Below are positions 11,416-25,087 of a stretch of DNA of 64,000 bases, one piece after another. Location: the NCBI GenBank assembly GCA_003550325.1, contig QKWP01000802.1:137989-201988 (forward strand), given 5' to 3'. The position numbers and the translations under genes were made by a program. Source of the stretch: Gigaspora rosea. Lineage: Eukaryota > Glomeromycota > Glomeromycetes > Diversisporales > Gigasporaceae. Every line of letters begins with the position of its first letter. Within the stretch, counting starts at the first letter, position 1. The notes beneath the pieces are model-generated. The model did not search any database. It was not told the DNA's origin and saw only the letters and a list, made by a program, of their open reading frames with translations.

Positions 11416-13738
11416 ACGTATTATTGAGCAAAAATTTGTGAATAACGATAAATTGGCAAATGGGCACGTAGCCAATCATTTGTCAAATTACCATATTCGT
11501 CAATTTGCCCAAAATAAGTAAATGGTATTATCCGTATGGTGTTATCGGCTGAGTTTTAATTCGAATAGACGTTTTTACATCGTAACACATGAAAAAAATA
11601 ACAAGAATTTGTCGGATAACAAGTTATTTGGCAAATAAACTACCGGATAACAGGTACACAGCCAAATAGATAATAATTTATTTTACAAATAGTTCTCGCA
11701 TTGGCTGCTTCACATCCAATTATTAATGTACGTACAAACTTTATGCATATAACGTAATACGTAATAATTTTTTCGATCACACTACTGCACTATTCAACAC
11801 TAATTATGGTTGAGCCATAGGATACCTGCGCATTTCAGATAACAATTTACAATGCTTCAGGTCAATTTCATGTCCCACGTTGCTTATGCAGGTTAGAGAT
11901 ATTTTAGCCCTTAATTGTACTTACAGACTAAATCATAGTTGTTGTAAGTTCCGAATTACTCCGTCAACTAAAATGATTTACTGTATGTGGATGCTCGATT
12001 TGATGGAGTTTTAAAACATAGAGATTGTTTATTTGATGATGCATTATAAAACTTCCTAAGCATCGCCCAATATTTGAATTTAATAATTTAAAAATTAACA
12101 TCAAAAGATTATTAATAATCATGGTAATAAAACAAACTAAGCACAAAAAATTATTTCAAATTATTAATATTCAAATAACTTGGTATATAATAAGTAGAAG
12201 TGACTCATCAAAAATTGGAATTTTAAAAAGATCTTTTTTTTAATTTTTTTAACTTTTTTTTATTTTATATATGTATATATATCTACGTACAGTATTTTTT
12301 TCATTTTAATCCGTCACAAGAATTACGCACGGTATACCGTATGTTTCTAAGAAACTAAAATTCCATTACTAGTAGAAATCACTAAGGTATGAACTTCAAT
12401 ATCTTTCTTGGCTTTCCCTTATGCATCTTTTTTTTTTTTTAAAAAAAAAAAAAAGATATCGATTGGCTTTTCCTAGTGCGTCTTTTTTTTAAAAAAAGAT
12501 TTTTGATAATTTTAGTAAGCTAAAATAATGACGAAAATTAATAAAGATTTTAAATATTATTTTCGACATACAATAATTCACATAATTTGGCCTTGTATAC
12601 TACAGTATAGTTTCACTTCACATTGCTGAATTTGTTTTCGTTTCATCTTTAATTCATTCATATATTTTGGCATTGGAAATTCCACATTGTTAATAATTTA
12701 ATTGTACATATTTCAACTTCCTCATTATTGATGAGTTTTCTTATTGTCGAATTGACAATATACAGTAGTAGGCTAATTATTATTGACCATGCTTATCTTT
12801 TATCAATTAATGTCGACGTGTAATTTCAAATTTCATAATGATGAAATTTATGTCGATTGCATTTTCATTGATATCAAATAAAAAACTTTATGTTTAATTT
12901 TACTAATTTTTAAAATTCAACTCAGAAATTTTTTTATGAAAGTATATAATGTTTGTATAGTTGTAATATAAAAAATTAAAGTGCTTGTATAATTATTTTT
13001 TAATGCTAATTAAGTAAAATAAAGTACATACGACTATTAACATTATTGATTAAGTTAGAAAGTAACTGATTTAGTTCGTGCAGTAAAATGAATGAGCTAT
13101 TGGCATTAGCTGAAACAAAGTTCTGCTTTTACATTTATCAGTTACAGATTAAAAATTGAAATCGTTTAACTACATAAGAATTGTTCCTCAGCAATTATGT
13201 TGGTCATGGGTTAAATTATGGTTAAGCAGTTAATACGGTTAACTATCAGAAAATTTTAGGTGGTCCCAATCTCTATTACAGAATAGGTTTTTTTTTGAAG
13301 AAAATAACTTCAAATGATTGTTATCATGTAGTTTCTCAGACTACGTGATTTACTCGATCTTCAATAACTGAATTCACGAAGATGGTGTATATTTCAGATA
13401 CTACCACTGAATTCACACAGTTGTATTTATGTGCAAAGAAGTTCTATTATAACCACAATAAAGGCTTTCTATATTACTTGATTAACTTCAGAATAAACCT
13501 TTTTTAATAAGATTCTTTCTTTTCTTGCTTTACATTTCTTATTTATATCCTTTCACATTGTTGCATCATTACATTATTTGATTGTTAATGATCACACTAT
13601 TACATAATCGAACTGTCACACACGTGTCAATAACATTAAGTAGCAACTGGCATGAATAGCTAGTTCATATTGCATTAAAGAATAAATTAACTATATCGAA
13701 ATTAATGATGGATAATTATATTGTCTGCTACGCATTCA
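11416..13738. other. Gene-poor stretch with hairpins and A+T-rich repeats
   Basis: No gene is supported. About 11440-11660 has scattered ttggcaaat / caaatgggcac motifs. Two poly(T)-poly(A) palindromes lie at 12425-12457 and 12481-12500. A 60-codon open frame on the minus strand at 11964-12146 has no recognisable domain and lies among stop codons. The remainder is A+T-rich sequence with no structure I can name. Confidence 0.4.
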
Positions 13739-15259
13739 CTAACTATATATTACATGTTTATCAATAAATTTTAGAGTTAAAATACTTGCTATAACGAATA
13801 TTATTAAAGAAATGATACTGCCAAAGGTGGCACCGATAATTATGCTAGTGTTTTTAGAATCGGAACTTGTATTGCTTGAGCTTGTAGTAACTGTAGTAGT
13901 TGTGGTTGGTGTGGTAGTTGTAGTTGTAATATTTGGGGTGAATTCAGTGACCCATTTATAGGAATCTTTCTGGCTTACGTCTAACATAAATATTCTTGAT
14001 GAATAATTATGATTATCAAATAGACCTTTTGAATATATAAAAGTTTAGTAAATTTAAATAATTTATAAGTAACGGCATGTAACAGCATAAAGATAATTAA
14101 AATTTTACCAAAAGCAACAAACATATAATTATCCACTAATGTTGCAGTATGACCATGAAGGGTTAGATTCACAATTGGGTTTAAAATTTTTCCAATTGAC
14201 CATTGGAACATTGTGATATCTAAGATCCACAGATCTCCCAAAACTGTTACTCCAGCATTAACATTAGAACCGCCGAAAATTATGATACGTCCGTCTGAGG
14301 CTTGTAATTTAAATGATGAATCAAAAAAACTTTTATACTTAAAAATTTATTGAGAAACTTTATACTAAATAACATACTTAATACAGCTGAAAAAGCACCT
14401 CGAGCAGAAGGAGTTGGGCCCGATATACTCTAATAAGGTTTAAATTATTAGATGCTAAGAAATAATGAAAATTATATATTATTCATTTATTACATACCAA
14501 ATTTGTCCATGTATCAGATTTTGTATTATATAACGGTAACTACGGAACAGTCGATCAATAAAAGCTAAAACATCAATTTTATTAAAAGAAAAAACTTACT
14601 TTGTTCATTGGCACATAACTACCAGGATTAACTCCACCAATATATAAAATATTTCCATCAGGCAAAGTTATTGCACAATATTGAATCATAGATAAAGGTG
14701 CATTTGTTGCATTGCTCAAACTCCACGCTAATGTTAATGTATTGAATATCCAAAGATCATTTGTTTCATAAGTTGCAGTTGCATTAAAGTAGCCACTAAA
14801 AATTGCAATCAACCCATTATCTAAATTAGCACATGAAATATAAGATCTATTTGGAGGTACGTTTCCAACAGATGTGATATTAATCCATCGTTGTTTATTT
14901 GTATCAAATAGATTAACGAATGATTGAAGAGGTTCAAGACCACCAAAAATAAAAATCATATCATTATTTTTTCCACCAATACACGCTGTAGCTGAATATT
15001 TTTGAGGACCGCCAGTATAAGTGAGATCAATCCACGGCATCGAAACATTATCTGTTGTTGTAAATGGTTTAGAAACATCTAAATAAAAAAATTCATTTGT
15101 AATATTACTCGAAGAATTGCTAAGCAATCCACCACTAAAATAGAGTTTATTATCAATAAGGACAGACGAATGTAAATATCTTCCATTTGGAATAAAAGCA
15201 GCAAAAGTAAAAGTAAAACTTAGGAGAAAAGTGAAAATATAAAATTTAAGCAGTAGCAT
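13739..15259 (-). CDS. Kelch-repeat type I membrane protein (intact, five exons)
   Basis: Exons 15259-14600, 14539-14498, 14429-14378, 14300-14109 and 14025-13739 total 1233 nt, 410 residues plus TAG, with all splice phases consistent (introns 60-83 nt; donors GTAAGT, GTATGT, GTATGT, GTAAAA). Residues 1-20 are a signal peptide (MLLLKFYIFTFLLSF...). A kelch/galactose-oxidase-type beta-propeller follows: HSSVLIDNKLYFSGG, MIFIFGG, NDLWIFNTLTLAWSL, NILYIGG, GRIIIFGG and DLWILD are successive blades with double-Gly and Trp signatures. Residues ~348-375 form a Thr/Ser-rich stalk likely to be glycosylated, ~376-403 a single membrane helix, and a seven-residue tail ends the protein. A cell-surface adhesion or sensing role is inferred, not shown. 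The best member of the local family. Confidence 0.88.
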
Positions 15260-16263
15260 AATTATGCAATGAGCTAAATTAAATATGCAACTAGCTATTT
15301 ATAATGATTTATACAATAATGTAACGTGAGGAATTCTGTCTAATTTTCTCGATTTGATACTTTGTTTAACTCAGTTTTAAATTAAATATCATAAATTGAT
15401 TCGAAACAAACTATAACGATAATGAATCGTACCAATCAAATTTTTTTATTCAATATTTAATTAACAAAAGTGCTTACATTGCTTTCATAACTCGGATGTT
15501 TTACGGTTATTTGTACTTACAGACTAAATTATGTTAAGTGAAATTAAGTCTTGAGACCTTGAATTGCATTGACCACCTAAGAATTGTACGAAAAGATTTA
15601 TGAGAATTTTAATTCGTGAATTTATATTATGACATAATGTCATAATGATAATATGATCGAAATAATTTTCAAAGAACTTTTTTGAAATTTTTTCGAAAAT
15701 AAAGTCAAAAAAAATATATATTCTTTAATAATCTGCAAAAATTTATAAAATTTGCGAACTACAATAATTGGAATATTAATTTCGATATGTAGTTCTGTAG
15801 TTTAAAATATCTTACAAAATTACTTCAACTATTTACTATATATTGTTGACTTTGAAGGAAAATTTTCGTAATGCAGTACCAAACAATGTTACACAGTTTT
15901 TAAAAAATTTTTCTGTAATGATTACGCGAGATATATTAGCTAATTATAAATTTTACTAATTGGGACATGAGCAATTAGTCAACTAATAATTATTCTCGCT
16001 CGGATTCTTTTATATATAAAATTTTCTTTATTAAACATTTAAACATTAAGAAGATACATGATGGGAGTGTGCTCCACTTCACTACTTTCTCTTCCATCTT
16101 GACATATTTGTGCTCTTTCCAATTTTACTATATGCCAATAGACACACCTTTGCTTTTATGCTCCTTTTCTCTATATGCTTATGTGGTCTTGTCATATGAC
16201 GAAGTATAAAATGAGGATCGAAAGGTACGAGCCCACGTTATGGTGTGGCGCATTCTATTTTTC

Positions 16264-16302
<39 letters not shown>

Positions 16303-18430
16303 CTGNTTTAGTCACGCTATGGTACAGCGTGTTTATGTTTGACAACTGGCCGAGTAGTAAGTGCAACAGATACAACAGATGCTACAATCTTGTGGGGAGG
16401 GGGGGGGGGGTGGATCAAGCACTAGAAGCCAGATCGTAATCGGGCAAAGAAGAGAAAATGAACAAGTCAAGCGAAGTAAGAAAGCACTAAATTTAACTTT
16501 TACGCCCACATGTATCTTTATAATTTCTATTGCATGCGCCTACCTGCATATTCATAGCCTCAATCCTATGAATATTCCTTCGACATGCATACAATCATAT
16601 GCATATCCATTGTTTTCATATAAGCCTCCATTTCATAATATTTAATTCGTATAATGCATTTAAGCCAAATTCATTGTAAGCTACAAATGGTGATCCTCGC
16701 GATAATAACTCTAGCGTGACTTCGTCAACGCCTAGAGCTAAATCAAACATAGTCGGGGAATATATGAAGATCATTAATTTCGGATTTATTAATGGTTAAA
16801 TTTCGATATTATCGCTAATCAAAATAATTATAAAATTAAATTTACATTTATTAGCACAAATATCTAATGAAAGTGTATATAAGTTTTACCAGGAACGGAG
16901 TGCAACGAAGTGCATGGTTAAATAGGAAGTGAAAGGGTGTATCCGAATTCGAGGATCTGATTGGATGACAATTCATGTGATTTATTTATAGTATGGTGCT
17001 ATTCAACAGTTCTTGTTGTACGAATTAGGCGATCAAATATTATAATACTAAAAATTTTAAAATCGAATTAGGTGTTGTGTTTAAAATGGCTTACCGTTTA
17101 AGTTATTAACCGTTTGATTACAGCCCTGATTACTGTAAGTAAGCGAATATTGTATAAAAGACAAGCGCTTCAATGATGAATAGGCAAGTAAGGCATTTTT
17201 TAAAAATTTTATTTTCGTCCTTTTTCAAAATTACTTAAGATAGTTTAATGGATACCTTTTATTTACTTACAAGCCAGTACGTCTAATTCGGTTTTTTTTT
17301 TCGTCCTTTTTTTCATCTTTACTAAAAATGGTTTAGCATATACCTGTGGATAAATGGCACTTGCTAAATAAGGTAATAATAGTGTATGTTTATCGCCACA
17401 CAAATATGGTAATAAATTTGAGCGAAGAAATTTCTTAATATGTAAACAATATCTTCGCCAGTTCTCGTCAAAAATACCTTAACTTGATCTGCTTAAATCT
17501 CTCTGTTAAAGCTTGTTGAGAAATAATATTTGTATTGTATGATAAATTTTGTGATTTCGCCAAAATCTTGAGAATAATGCTATCTTGTACGATCTTGTTC
17601 TAATAATATCTGTTAAGATCTGTCTTGCTAAATTAGGCTGTGGATTTATTCTTAATAAGTAAAATTTTACCTCGGGTAAATTTATGAAAATCGCTTAAAT
17701 TTTAATAAAACATAGATCGAACAGACCAAATCAAGTGAAGAAAGTAAAGTGAATTTAGTAAAAAAAATAATACCTATATTTTTAATTTATTTCATATGTA
17801 AAACGAAAGTATAAACAATTCGAATTTACCTTCAAAAAATTAACTTAGTTTTAGCCTTCGAAATGTTAGATCCAGTAGTTATACCAGTGTTATACCCCTT
17901 TTAAAATCAAAGTCTTTATAAATAAGAAATAGTAAACGTCCCTTATCTCGTGATTTCACATTATCATATTATCGTCTTTAATAAATATAAAAGAGAAAAA
18001 GTATCAATTAGTCGACCAGACCCTTTTATATAAAGTAACAACTGACAAAACTTGGTCAATTTCATCATTACTACCATTGTTATACCTCTACGTCAATCAA
18101 TCGAAATTATCATGATCGTATTCACGTGCCCTACAATATGCAGTATACTTGATATAAAGACTATAGAAAAAGCGTTAATATTGAATTTAATTAATATTTA
18201 TTCAAGTGTCCAAAAGTTAAACTAAAAAAAAAAATATCTGAACTCCAGTATCATTCTTATAGGGCGTAGCTCTAGAAACACTGATCAAATCTCCTATGCC
18301 TCAATCTTAAGCATTTTTTTTCATTACATTCAAGTTTGACTAATTATAATTCTGACCTAAAATTTTAAACCACTTAAAATCTAGATGCTTCCCCGTTCCT
18401 GGTTTTGCGCGATGACGTCGCGCAGCTACC
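15260..18430. other. Intergenic region with homopolymer tracts
   Basis: No gene is supported. It holds a 37-nt poly(T) at 16266-16302 next to an N at 16306, a hairpin cacgct...agcgtg at 16313-16331, and a 12-nt poly(G) at 16399-16410. Open frames there (16245-16645) are low-complexity artefacts. The 10-bp sequence ccaggaacgg near 16890 recurs inverted near 18390 next to a cgcga/tcgcg hairpin, a possible but weak pair of element ends. Confidence 0.4.
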
Positions 18431-18437
18431 TTATTTT

Positions 18438-18599
18438 TAACTTGAAGATCTCAACTAGCTCTACATGTTAATAGAGCTACTTTTTTTTCAATATTAAATG
18501 TTAAAAAATTACAGTAATTAATTTTTACGAATTTTTTTTAAAAAATTATTTGAAAAATAGCTCTATTACCATGTAGAGCTAGTTGAGATCTTCAAGTTA
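18438..18599. mobile_element. Foldback MITE, 42-bp near-perfect arms
   Basis: Left arm from taacttgaagatctcaact to atagagcta (18438-18479) and right arm (about 18558-18599) are inverted repeats with only one or two differences, separated by an A/T-rich spacer of about 78 bp. No coding capacity. Confidence 0.8.
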
Positions 18600-18950
18600 A
18601 AAAAAAATTATATATACTTTTGTTTAATTGTTATGCTAATAAATGTAATTTAATTTAATATTTAAATATATGGCCTATAAAAAATCTGAAATTAATGACC
18701 TTCATATATGACCCTAACGATGTTTTGATGTTTTGATTTAATTAGTTGAGGCCCCACCCTAATGAACAATCGTACCGAGTAATTGATTGATGTTCATCCT
18801 TACCATCTATACTATGTTTTCAATTTTTCAATTTTTGTTCGCTTTCATATTTGCTATTAGTGATACCGTGAAAGATTTCTCACATACATAATGGCTTAGA
18901 TCTGTAAAATTTGCGTCGTATTCAGTTTATAAAATACATCAAAACTGTAC

Positions 18951-19202
18951 ATTAGGGTGATTCAAACCTAATGCTAAGGGTTCTGATTTCAAATTAATTA
19001 GTGATGTAATTAATTTTGAAATCAGTGCTTCGTAAACTTTATTTATTTTAATTTGTAAGCTTATTTATATATTAAGGATGTTTATTTCATCTCCGAATAA
19101 CACCTATTTCATTATCTGATTTCAAAATTTCAAACCAGAAATAGGCCTTTTTTAAACCCTACTTTGTTTTTGAAATAAGTTAACTTTGAATCACCCTATT
19201 AT
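18951..19202. mobile_element. Small TIR element (AGGGTGATTCAAA ends)
   Basis: The left end ttagggtgattcaaa (18952 on) matches the right end tttgaatcaccctat (to 19200) in inverted orientation, about 250 bp apart. Subterminal sequences (aaccctactttg, ctgatttcaaatt) also show inverted similarity. No coding sequence. Confidence 0.6.
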
Positions 19203-20504
19203 ATATAGATCCTGGTACGCTACAAAACAATAGTTCCAAACATAAAAAAATTTAATTTTTTTTTCATATTAAACATAGTGCACATTAAAGTTTAAGCATA
19301 TATGAATTAAAAATTTTGATTCCGTCCATAATTTTAAAACCTATGTGCGCAAAACGCTCATATTGTAAATATTTAAAGAGGGAAAAATTTTTTAATTTGT
19401 CTACTTTTAGATATTGCATCCTATCTCTTTTCCATTTACAATAATGACACCATATGTGATTTGTGGTGCAGAAACAATACACGATCACGTGATTTCCGAG
19501 TAATTTAGAGCTCGTGGATTTTGAGATATAAATATTGGATAATTTGCAGAAATATTTATGGTTAAAAATAGAAAAAAACCACTGCTATTTTAGGGTACAT
19601 TGCGATGTATCCAAAAAGCAGGTGCAGGAGTATCAAAAATGCAAATAAAATGAGGTTAAATGGTAGACTGGTATATTTCAAACAATAAATATTCTTTAAA
19701 ATTTAGTAACAGTAGGCTTTTTTCAATGCATTACGAGATAAAAAATTATTATTACTCTCATTTTTAAAAGAATTTACAATCTAATTGTGACGAAAATTTC
19801 AATCACGTTTTCGTTGTAAAAAATTATTTTTATCGATTTGATAACAATTAAATTTTAAAATCCACTCGTTAAGTGGGATTTAAATCAACTAACCAAACGA
19901 ATCAGTTTAGAGTCCGTTACAATACAAATAGATCCGGAATTCACAAAAATTCGATTTCGACGTACAACAAAGACAGCATCTACAGCCTAGTGTAATACCT
20001 GTTTAATTATAATTATTTGACAAATCAACTAGATATGGTCTTATTTTAAAATTTTTAACTTAACTAGCGTAGGTTTTTGGTAATTTATTCTTTACAAATT
20101 TAATTACTTCTAAGTGCACCCTTTATTTACTAAATTTATCTGAGTTGGACGATTGGATGGTTAACAATTTTGAATTTTATTGATAAAATCTACATAGTAC
20201 CAGAGGATCATTTTCATAGCAGAGATCCACATAGCAAAGCGTGGAATTATGGAATGTGTTTATTCACTGAGATATATAAATGGGCACGAATCGATTGCTT
20301 ATGAGTAAACTCGATTCACGATGTGCTAATTTAACTAGATATCTACTGGTGTTGGGTAAATTTTTGATTATTGCCTTACATCGAGTTGAAAGATTTTAAA
20401 AAATTGAACAATATATTTGTAGATTCGGAATACTGTGTTAAATTAAGTGCTAATTGAATTTTATTAACTAATTACGAAAAGAGAATAACTAAGTTTAACA
20501 TTTT

Positions 20505-21274
20505 CATTAAAAAAATAAAAAATAGCACTAACAAATATTATAAAAGAAACGATATTGCCAACGATGACTCCAACAAGAATGTTGGTAGCTGGAGAATTGG
20601 TATATAGTAGTTATATTAGTTGTAGTAGTTGCAATATTCGTAAAAGTTATAGTATTGGGGTAAATTCAGTGACCTACTTATAGGAATTTTTCCGGCTTAG
20701 TCTAACATTAATATATTTGATGAAAGAGTTAAATTTCGAAAAGTACCTGTAAAATAAATAAAGTTTAGCAAGTTTAAATAATTTATGGATAACTGCATGT
20801 AACAGTATAAAGGTAATTAAAAGCTTTACCAAAAGCAGCAAACATATAATTATCCACTAATGTTGCAATATGACCATAAAGAGTCAAATCCACAATTGGA
20901 TTTAAAATGATTCCAATCGACACATGTATGTAGAGGTATATAAGATCCACAGATCACCGAGAGTTGTTCTATAATAAAGAACTCTGAAAATTATAATACG
21001 TCTGTTGGAGGCTCATAATTTAAATGATAAATACAAAAGTTATAAACAATTATTAGAAACTTTATGTTTAAAACATTTACTGATATTGTTAAAAACATAC
21101 TTAATATTGCTGAAAAATATTCGCGAGGAGAAGGAATTGGACCCACTGTAATCTAATGTCAGATTTAAATTATAGTTACCAAGGAATAATTAAAATTATA
21201 TATTATTTATTTATTACGTACCCTAGATTCCCATGTATCAGATTTCGTATTATATAATGGTAATTACGGAACAG
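20505..21274 (-). pseudogene. Kelch/membrane protein relic 2 (last four exons only)
   Basis: Homologous in order to exons 5-2 of the intact kelch gene: stalk and membrane exon near 20510-20700, kelch exon near 20830-21000, and the two small exons near 21090-21160 and 21220-21262. Homology stops inside the first intron at about 21274 (after acggaacagtcgatcaaa), where a G+C-richer repeat begins, so the signal peptide and most of the propeller are missing. Frames are broken. Confidence 0.68.
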
Positions 21275-21482
21275 TCGATCAAACGAACACGTAATTGCAC
21301 GAAATTTTTTCATGTGCACGGCATGTGCACGAAATAATAAATGGCTACATACGCAACTATACGGAAAATTGCACGGGAAAGCATGTAAAAAAGCACGCTA
21401 TTACGTGCACTGTTGCATGGAATTCGCGCCTTTTTACGTGCCCAGTGCACGTTTTCCCGTGTACCATCTCGTGTTATATTCT
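21275..21482. repeat. GTGCAC/CACGTG-rich repeat fragment
   Basis: It contains many gtgcac and tgcacg elements (e.g. catgtgcacggcatgtgcacg) and abuts the truncated kelch relic. It is probably part of a TIR element whose other parts follow. The overlapping open frames through 21737 are not credible genes. Confidence 0.45.
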
Positions 21483-22015
21483 ACACCCTATAAGAAAAAT
21501 GTACCGTATAGGCACGGGATGGAACCGGATAGGCACGGGTCAAGGTCCAGATTTGTACGGGTATGGTCCAAGTTGGTTCGGCTTCGGTGGACCGTGCGGA
21601 CCGTGTGCCCGTGCCAATTGGACCGTAAATGGCTCGGGTTTTGCAGCAGTTTACTAGTCGAATCGGCACGGGATTTGGCACGAGTAATGAACGTAAATTC
21701 ACGTGCCACTGCGATAACGATGTGGATTAACTATTAAAACATAAGTAATAAATATAAGATGAACAAGCTAACTGCATATGGAGCAAAATTTTGTAAGGAA
21801 TTTTTTTGTTAAGACACACAGGGAGGCTTCATTAGTGAATCATGAGATATTGCTCTTTTTTTAAAAAAAAAACCTTTACTAATCTTTCGCTCTCCACGAA
21901 ACGAGCCAACACGTATCACGAGCCATCACGTGTGTAACGTACACATACGTGTCATCTGAATGTGCCATTTCATATGACGTGATATTACGTGCCACCTAGT
22001 GATGTGCCACGTACA
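21483..22015. mobile_element. TAA-duplicating MITE family, truncated copy
   Basis: Starts with accctataagaaaaatgtacc and runs parallel to the complete copy at 56977-57647 (shared blocks include ggcacgggatgg, tagtcgaatc and cacacagggaggcttc). Similarity ends near 22005, before the right terminal repeat, where a gtacagtac palindrome cluster (acgtacagtactgtacgt at 22023-22040) takes over. Confidence 0.65.
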
Positions 22016-22122
22016 GTACTATACGTACAGTACTGTACGTACTGTACGCTAAAATTTTTGCCGATCATTTATTAAGAGGGGTCGATAGAAATATTTATGT
22101 TAGATAAATTAAACTTGTACAT

Positions 22123-22262
22123 ATTGCATCTAAAGTAGCGATCTATCTAAAGTAGCTACTTTAGATATATTAAGCAGCGCCTTAATAAATGCATTAATTT
22201 CAGGTGCTACGTTAGATGTCTAAAGTATCTACTTTAGACATGTGACTACTTTTAAATGCAAC
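22123..22262. mobile_element. Short palindromic element built of CTAAAGTA motifs
   Basis: Ends attgcatctaaagtagc (22123-22139) and gactacttttaaatgcaa are inverted copies. Inside are two near-perfect palindromes, 22144-22167 (centre agct) and 22216-22241. About 140 bp, non-coding, expected to fold into a multi-stem structure. Confidence 0.6.
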
Positions 22263-22332
22263 ATTAAGCATAATAATTATAAATTTAGATAATAAAAGAT
22301 TTTTTACCGTTATTAAACTTTTCTTATTCCAA

Positions 22333-22893
22333 ATGACAAAACCAAGTAAAATTTGAACCATTTTACAAAGTTATGAGTTATAGATGGATATACACAAGAA
22401 AGAGCAAAATGTGATTATTGTTCTTTTGAATGTGCAAGTACAGTAGTGCGATGTGAAGAACATTTTAAAGTATGTTCCAGTGTAAATATTTCTGTCTTGC
22501 AAGAATATTTTGGGCAAGATTTTGAACGTCCTAGAATCAATTGTCCTAATCCTAGATATACAAAAACACGATCAATTAGCCAACCATCAAAATTATCAAA
22601 TAAACGAAATAGTGATATTGCTCAATTTTTTGATCAACTAAGTACTAGTGAACAAAAGGAACTTGAATTTAGCTTTGCAGAAGCTATATTTCAATGTGGT
22701 CTTCCACTTTCCTTTTCTGAGCTTGAACCAATTATTAAACTTTTTAAAAAAGCACGTCCATCATTCCAATTGCCCAAACGAAAAAAAACTTTCAACAACA
22801 TTACACAATCAAGTATATAAAAAAGCAAGTCTTGAAGTTCAGCAGTATATAGATGAAGTAGAAAATATTTATATAATTATAGATGGATGGTAA
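22333..22893 (+). pseudogene. hAT transposase N-terminus with BED zinc finger (decayed)
   Basis: The frame with CDYCSFEC...RCEEHFKVC gives a C-x2-C...H-x4-C BED-type zinc finger at about 22410-22470. A basic linker and an acidic/helical region follow (QFFDQLSTSEQKELEF, GLPLSFSELEPIIKLFKKARP). In-frame stops precede the finger, and a frameshift near 22795 moves the reading frame to one that continues KKASLEVQQYIDEVENIYIIIDGW. The latter ends at a canonical donor (TGGTAAGTAT, about 22888). The IIDGW motif is the start of the hAT catalytic domain, but no downstream exon with the remaining acidic residues is found. This is an N-terminal remnant only. Confidence 0.65.
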
Positions 22894-25087
22894 GTATATT
22901 TAATAAAAATAATTTATTTATATAAAATTTTTAAATGATTTTATTTAATATTTAAAGATTTTATATTTAATAGAATTTAATTATTTATTACTTATATAAA
23001 ATTAGATATTCTGTAATATAAAATGAATAATTAATATTATACATACAGTCAAAATCATAAGTATCCACATCCTTTAACTTTTTAAATTAAAAAGATACAG
23101 CTTTGAAACTTTCACAGTAAATAGTACTCTATAAATATAGATCAGTGAATTTTGTTTATAATTTTTAATTACTACAACAAAAGTTAGATGAGAGCCAACT
23201 TTATGATTGATTTTTTTTAAAAAAATAAAAAAAAACAATTGAAATTAATCAAAAATTAATAAAAAATTAGGATTAAAATCAAAAATTTCAAAAACTTAGT
23301 ACGTTAAAATTCAAGCATTTTTATAATAATAATATAAAAAACAAAAAATGAAAATTTTCATCATGTAGTATATACGCACGTAAGCACAAACTTGCTATAT
23401 ATAGACAGATTTCAAACTTTTTTCTGTAGCGGTTTATTTGTTTATTCAAGATTATTATGAACTACTAATTGGGACACTGAAAAATTGTTGTGGAAGAAAT
23501 TAATTGCGATTATTAACGATTTATAATTTTGACTTGTCCATCCTTGCCATATATACTACTAATTTTATTTCTCAAGTTTTGTCCGCTTTTCAGTTTGCGC
23601 TAATGTACCATGAAGGATTTCTCGCATTTATAATTAAAAAGGTGATTCATGTCATATTTTTATAGGCCAATATTCGCTTACTAAGTACGTACATACGTAG
23701 TATAAGTTAGTACGTACGAAAATTATAAAAAGAAAATAAAAATTATACTCAGACGAACGAATATACCTATATTTACAGTAATGAATGATCAATACAGTAT
23801 TTTAATTCAAATATTTTGACTAGATTTATTCCTTAAGTTTTTTTTTTCTTTATGATAACACTTTTTAATCGATTTTTGCAAAAATGCATAATATAACTGA
23901 TGTCAAAGAATTTGAAGTAATGATAAATAAATGATATATATGAGTTTATTTCATAAAATTAAATTCATTATTAGGAATTAGAAACCGAATGATTAGTAAA
24001 AATCAATTGATGAAGAAATTCTGGAATATATCCCAGTTTCGCATTAAAACTATATAATAAAAGGTTATTAAAGTTTAAAACTTATAAAATTCGGACATAC
24101 CATATACAAAATGGTAAAGTAAAATGAAAAGGTAGCAATTGTATCAAACAGAAATAGGTAAATATTTATTTATTTTAAAATTATATTTAAAAAATTTATG
24201 TTCGAATTTGTTTATTTAGCAAAAAAAGACATAATTCCACTAATGCTAATGTATGCAAGAGAAAGATTTTCGCTGTAAACAATAATAAAGGCTATATCGC
24301 AAATCTGGTTGTTAAAACGCAATTGAAGTAACAAAAATAGAATCAACATATAATGCTAAACAATATCCGCAGTACAAAATAAAAATAAAGTGATTGTCAT
24401 TAGATATTGAATTGAAAATAAAAAAAAATTTTACCTTGTTAGAATGTCAAATAAAATTAGATAAGAAGTTGTTGAGGTAGAGACTATCGAATTACAAAAC
24501 TAGCAATTAAAAGCAAGCTTGGATTTGTAAATTTTAATTTTTAATAAATATTCTTAGTTGCTCTGACGCATAATTTCAATAAAAATTAAATATGCTTAAC
24601 TGAAATGCTGTTACTATAATTTGAATTAATGGTTAAACATTGTCAAATATTAATATGGAAGTGGACACCCGGAGAAATTCAGTAATCTAATTTTTAAATT
24701 TATAATTTTACGATTCAATTATATATTTTTTCAAAGATTGAATCCGATGTCTAAGAGCAAAATTTGGCATTTCTTGGCCCGCTTACATTTTGAAAAAAAG
24801 CTTCAAATATGCTAAAATATTAAAAAAAATTCTTATGTACTAAGTACGAAAATTTTTATTTCTTTTTAACGTACGTAAGTACTATTAAACTTTTGCTTAA
24901 TTTTCGTATGTAGGTACGTCCAGACATATAGCTTCAAAATTCATGAGATATGAGCTGTGAAATTTAAGGTATTAATTTTTTTAAAAATGTCGATCTGCTT
25001 ATTTCTATTAACGGCAACCAATATAATAAGCACTAGCCTATTGCCAAAGCCCTTCTACTAACACCCGAACCTTAAATTTCTATCCCT
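22894..25087. other. A+T-rich stretch without genes
   Basis: No coding sequence is supported. The segment 23510-23640 resembles 18780-18900 (shared ccatcctt.ccat, ttgt.cgctttt, and gtgaaagatttctc-like blocks), a weak dispersed repeat. A possible single Tc1-like end (acagtcaaaatcataagtatcc, about 23046) has no partner. Several gtacgtac motifs occur near 23690 and 24870. Confidence 0.4.

Noticed and set aside
16245-16645. Overlapping open frames across poly(T) and poly(G)
   Set aside because: Run through homopolymers and an N; no domain features.
21295-21737. 120- and 141-codon open frames on the plus strand and their minus shadows
   Set aside because: Lie inside two adjoining repeat elements; the sister copy at 57 kb does not keep the frame open.
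23046-23400. Possible Tc1-like element starting acagtcaaaatcataagtatcc
   Set aside because: No matching inverted end within several kb, so element status cannot be supported.
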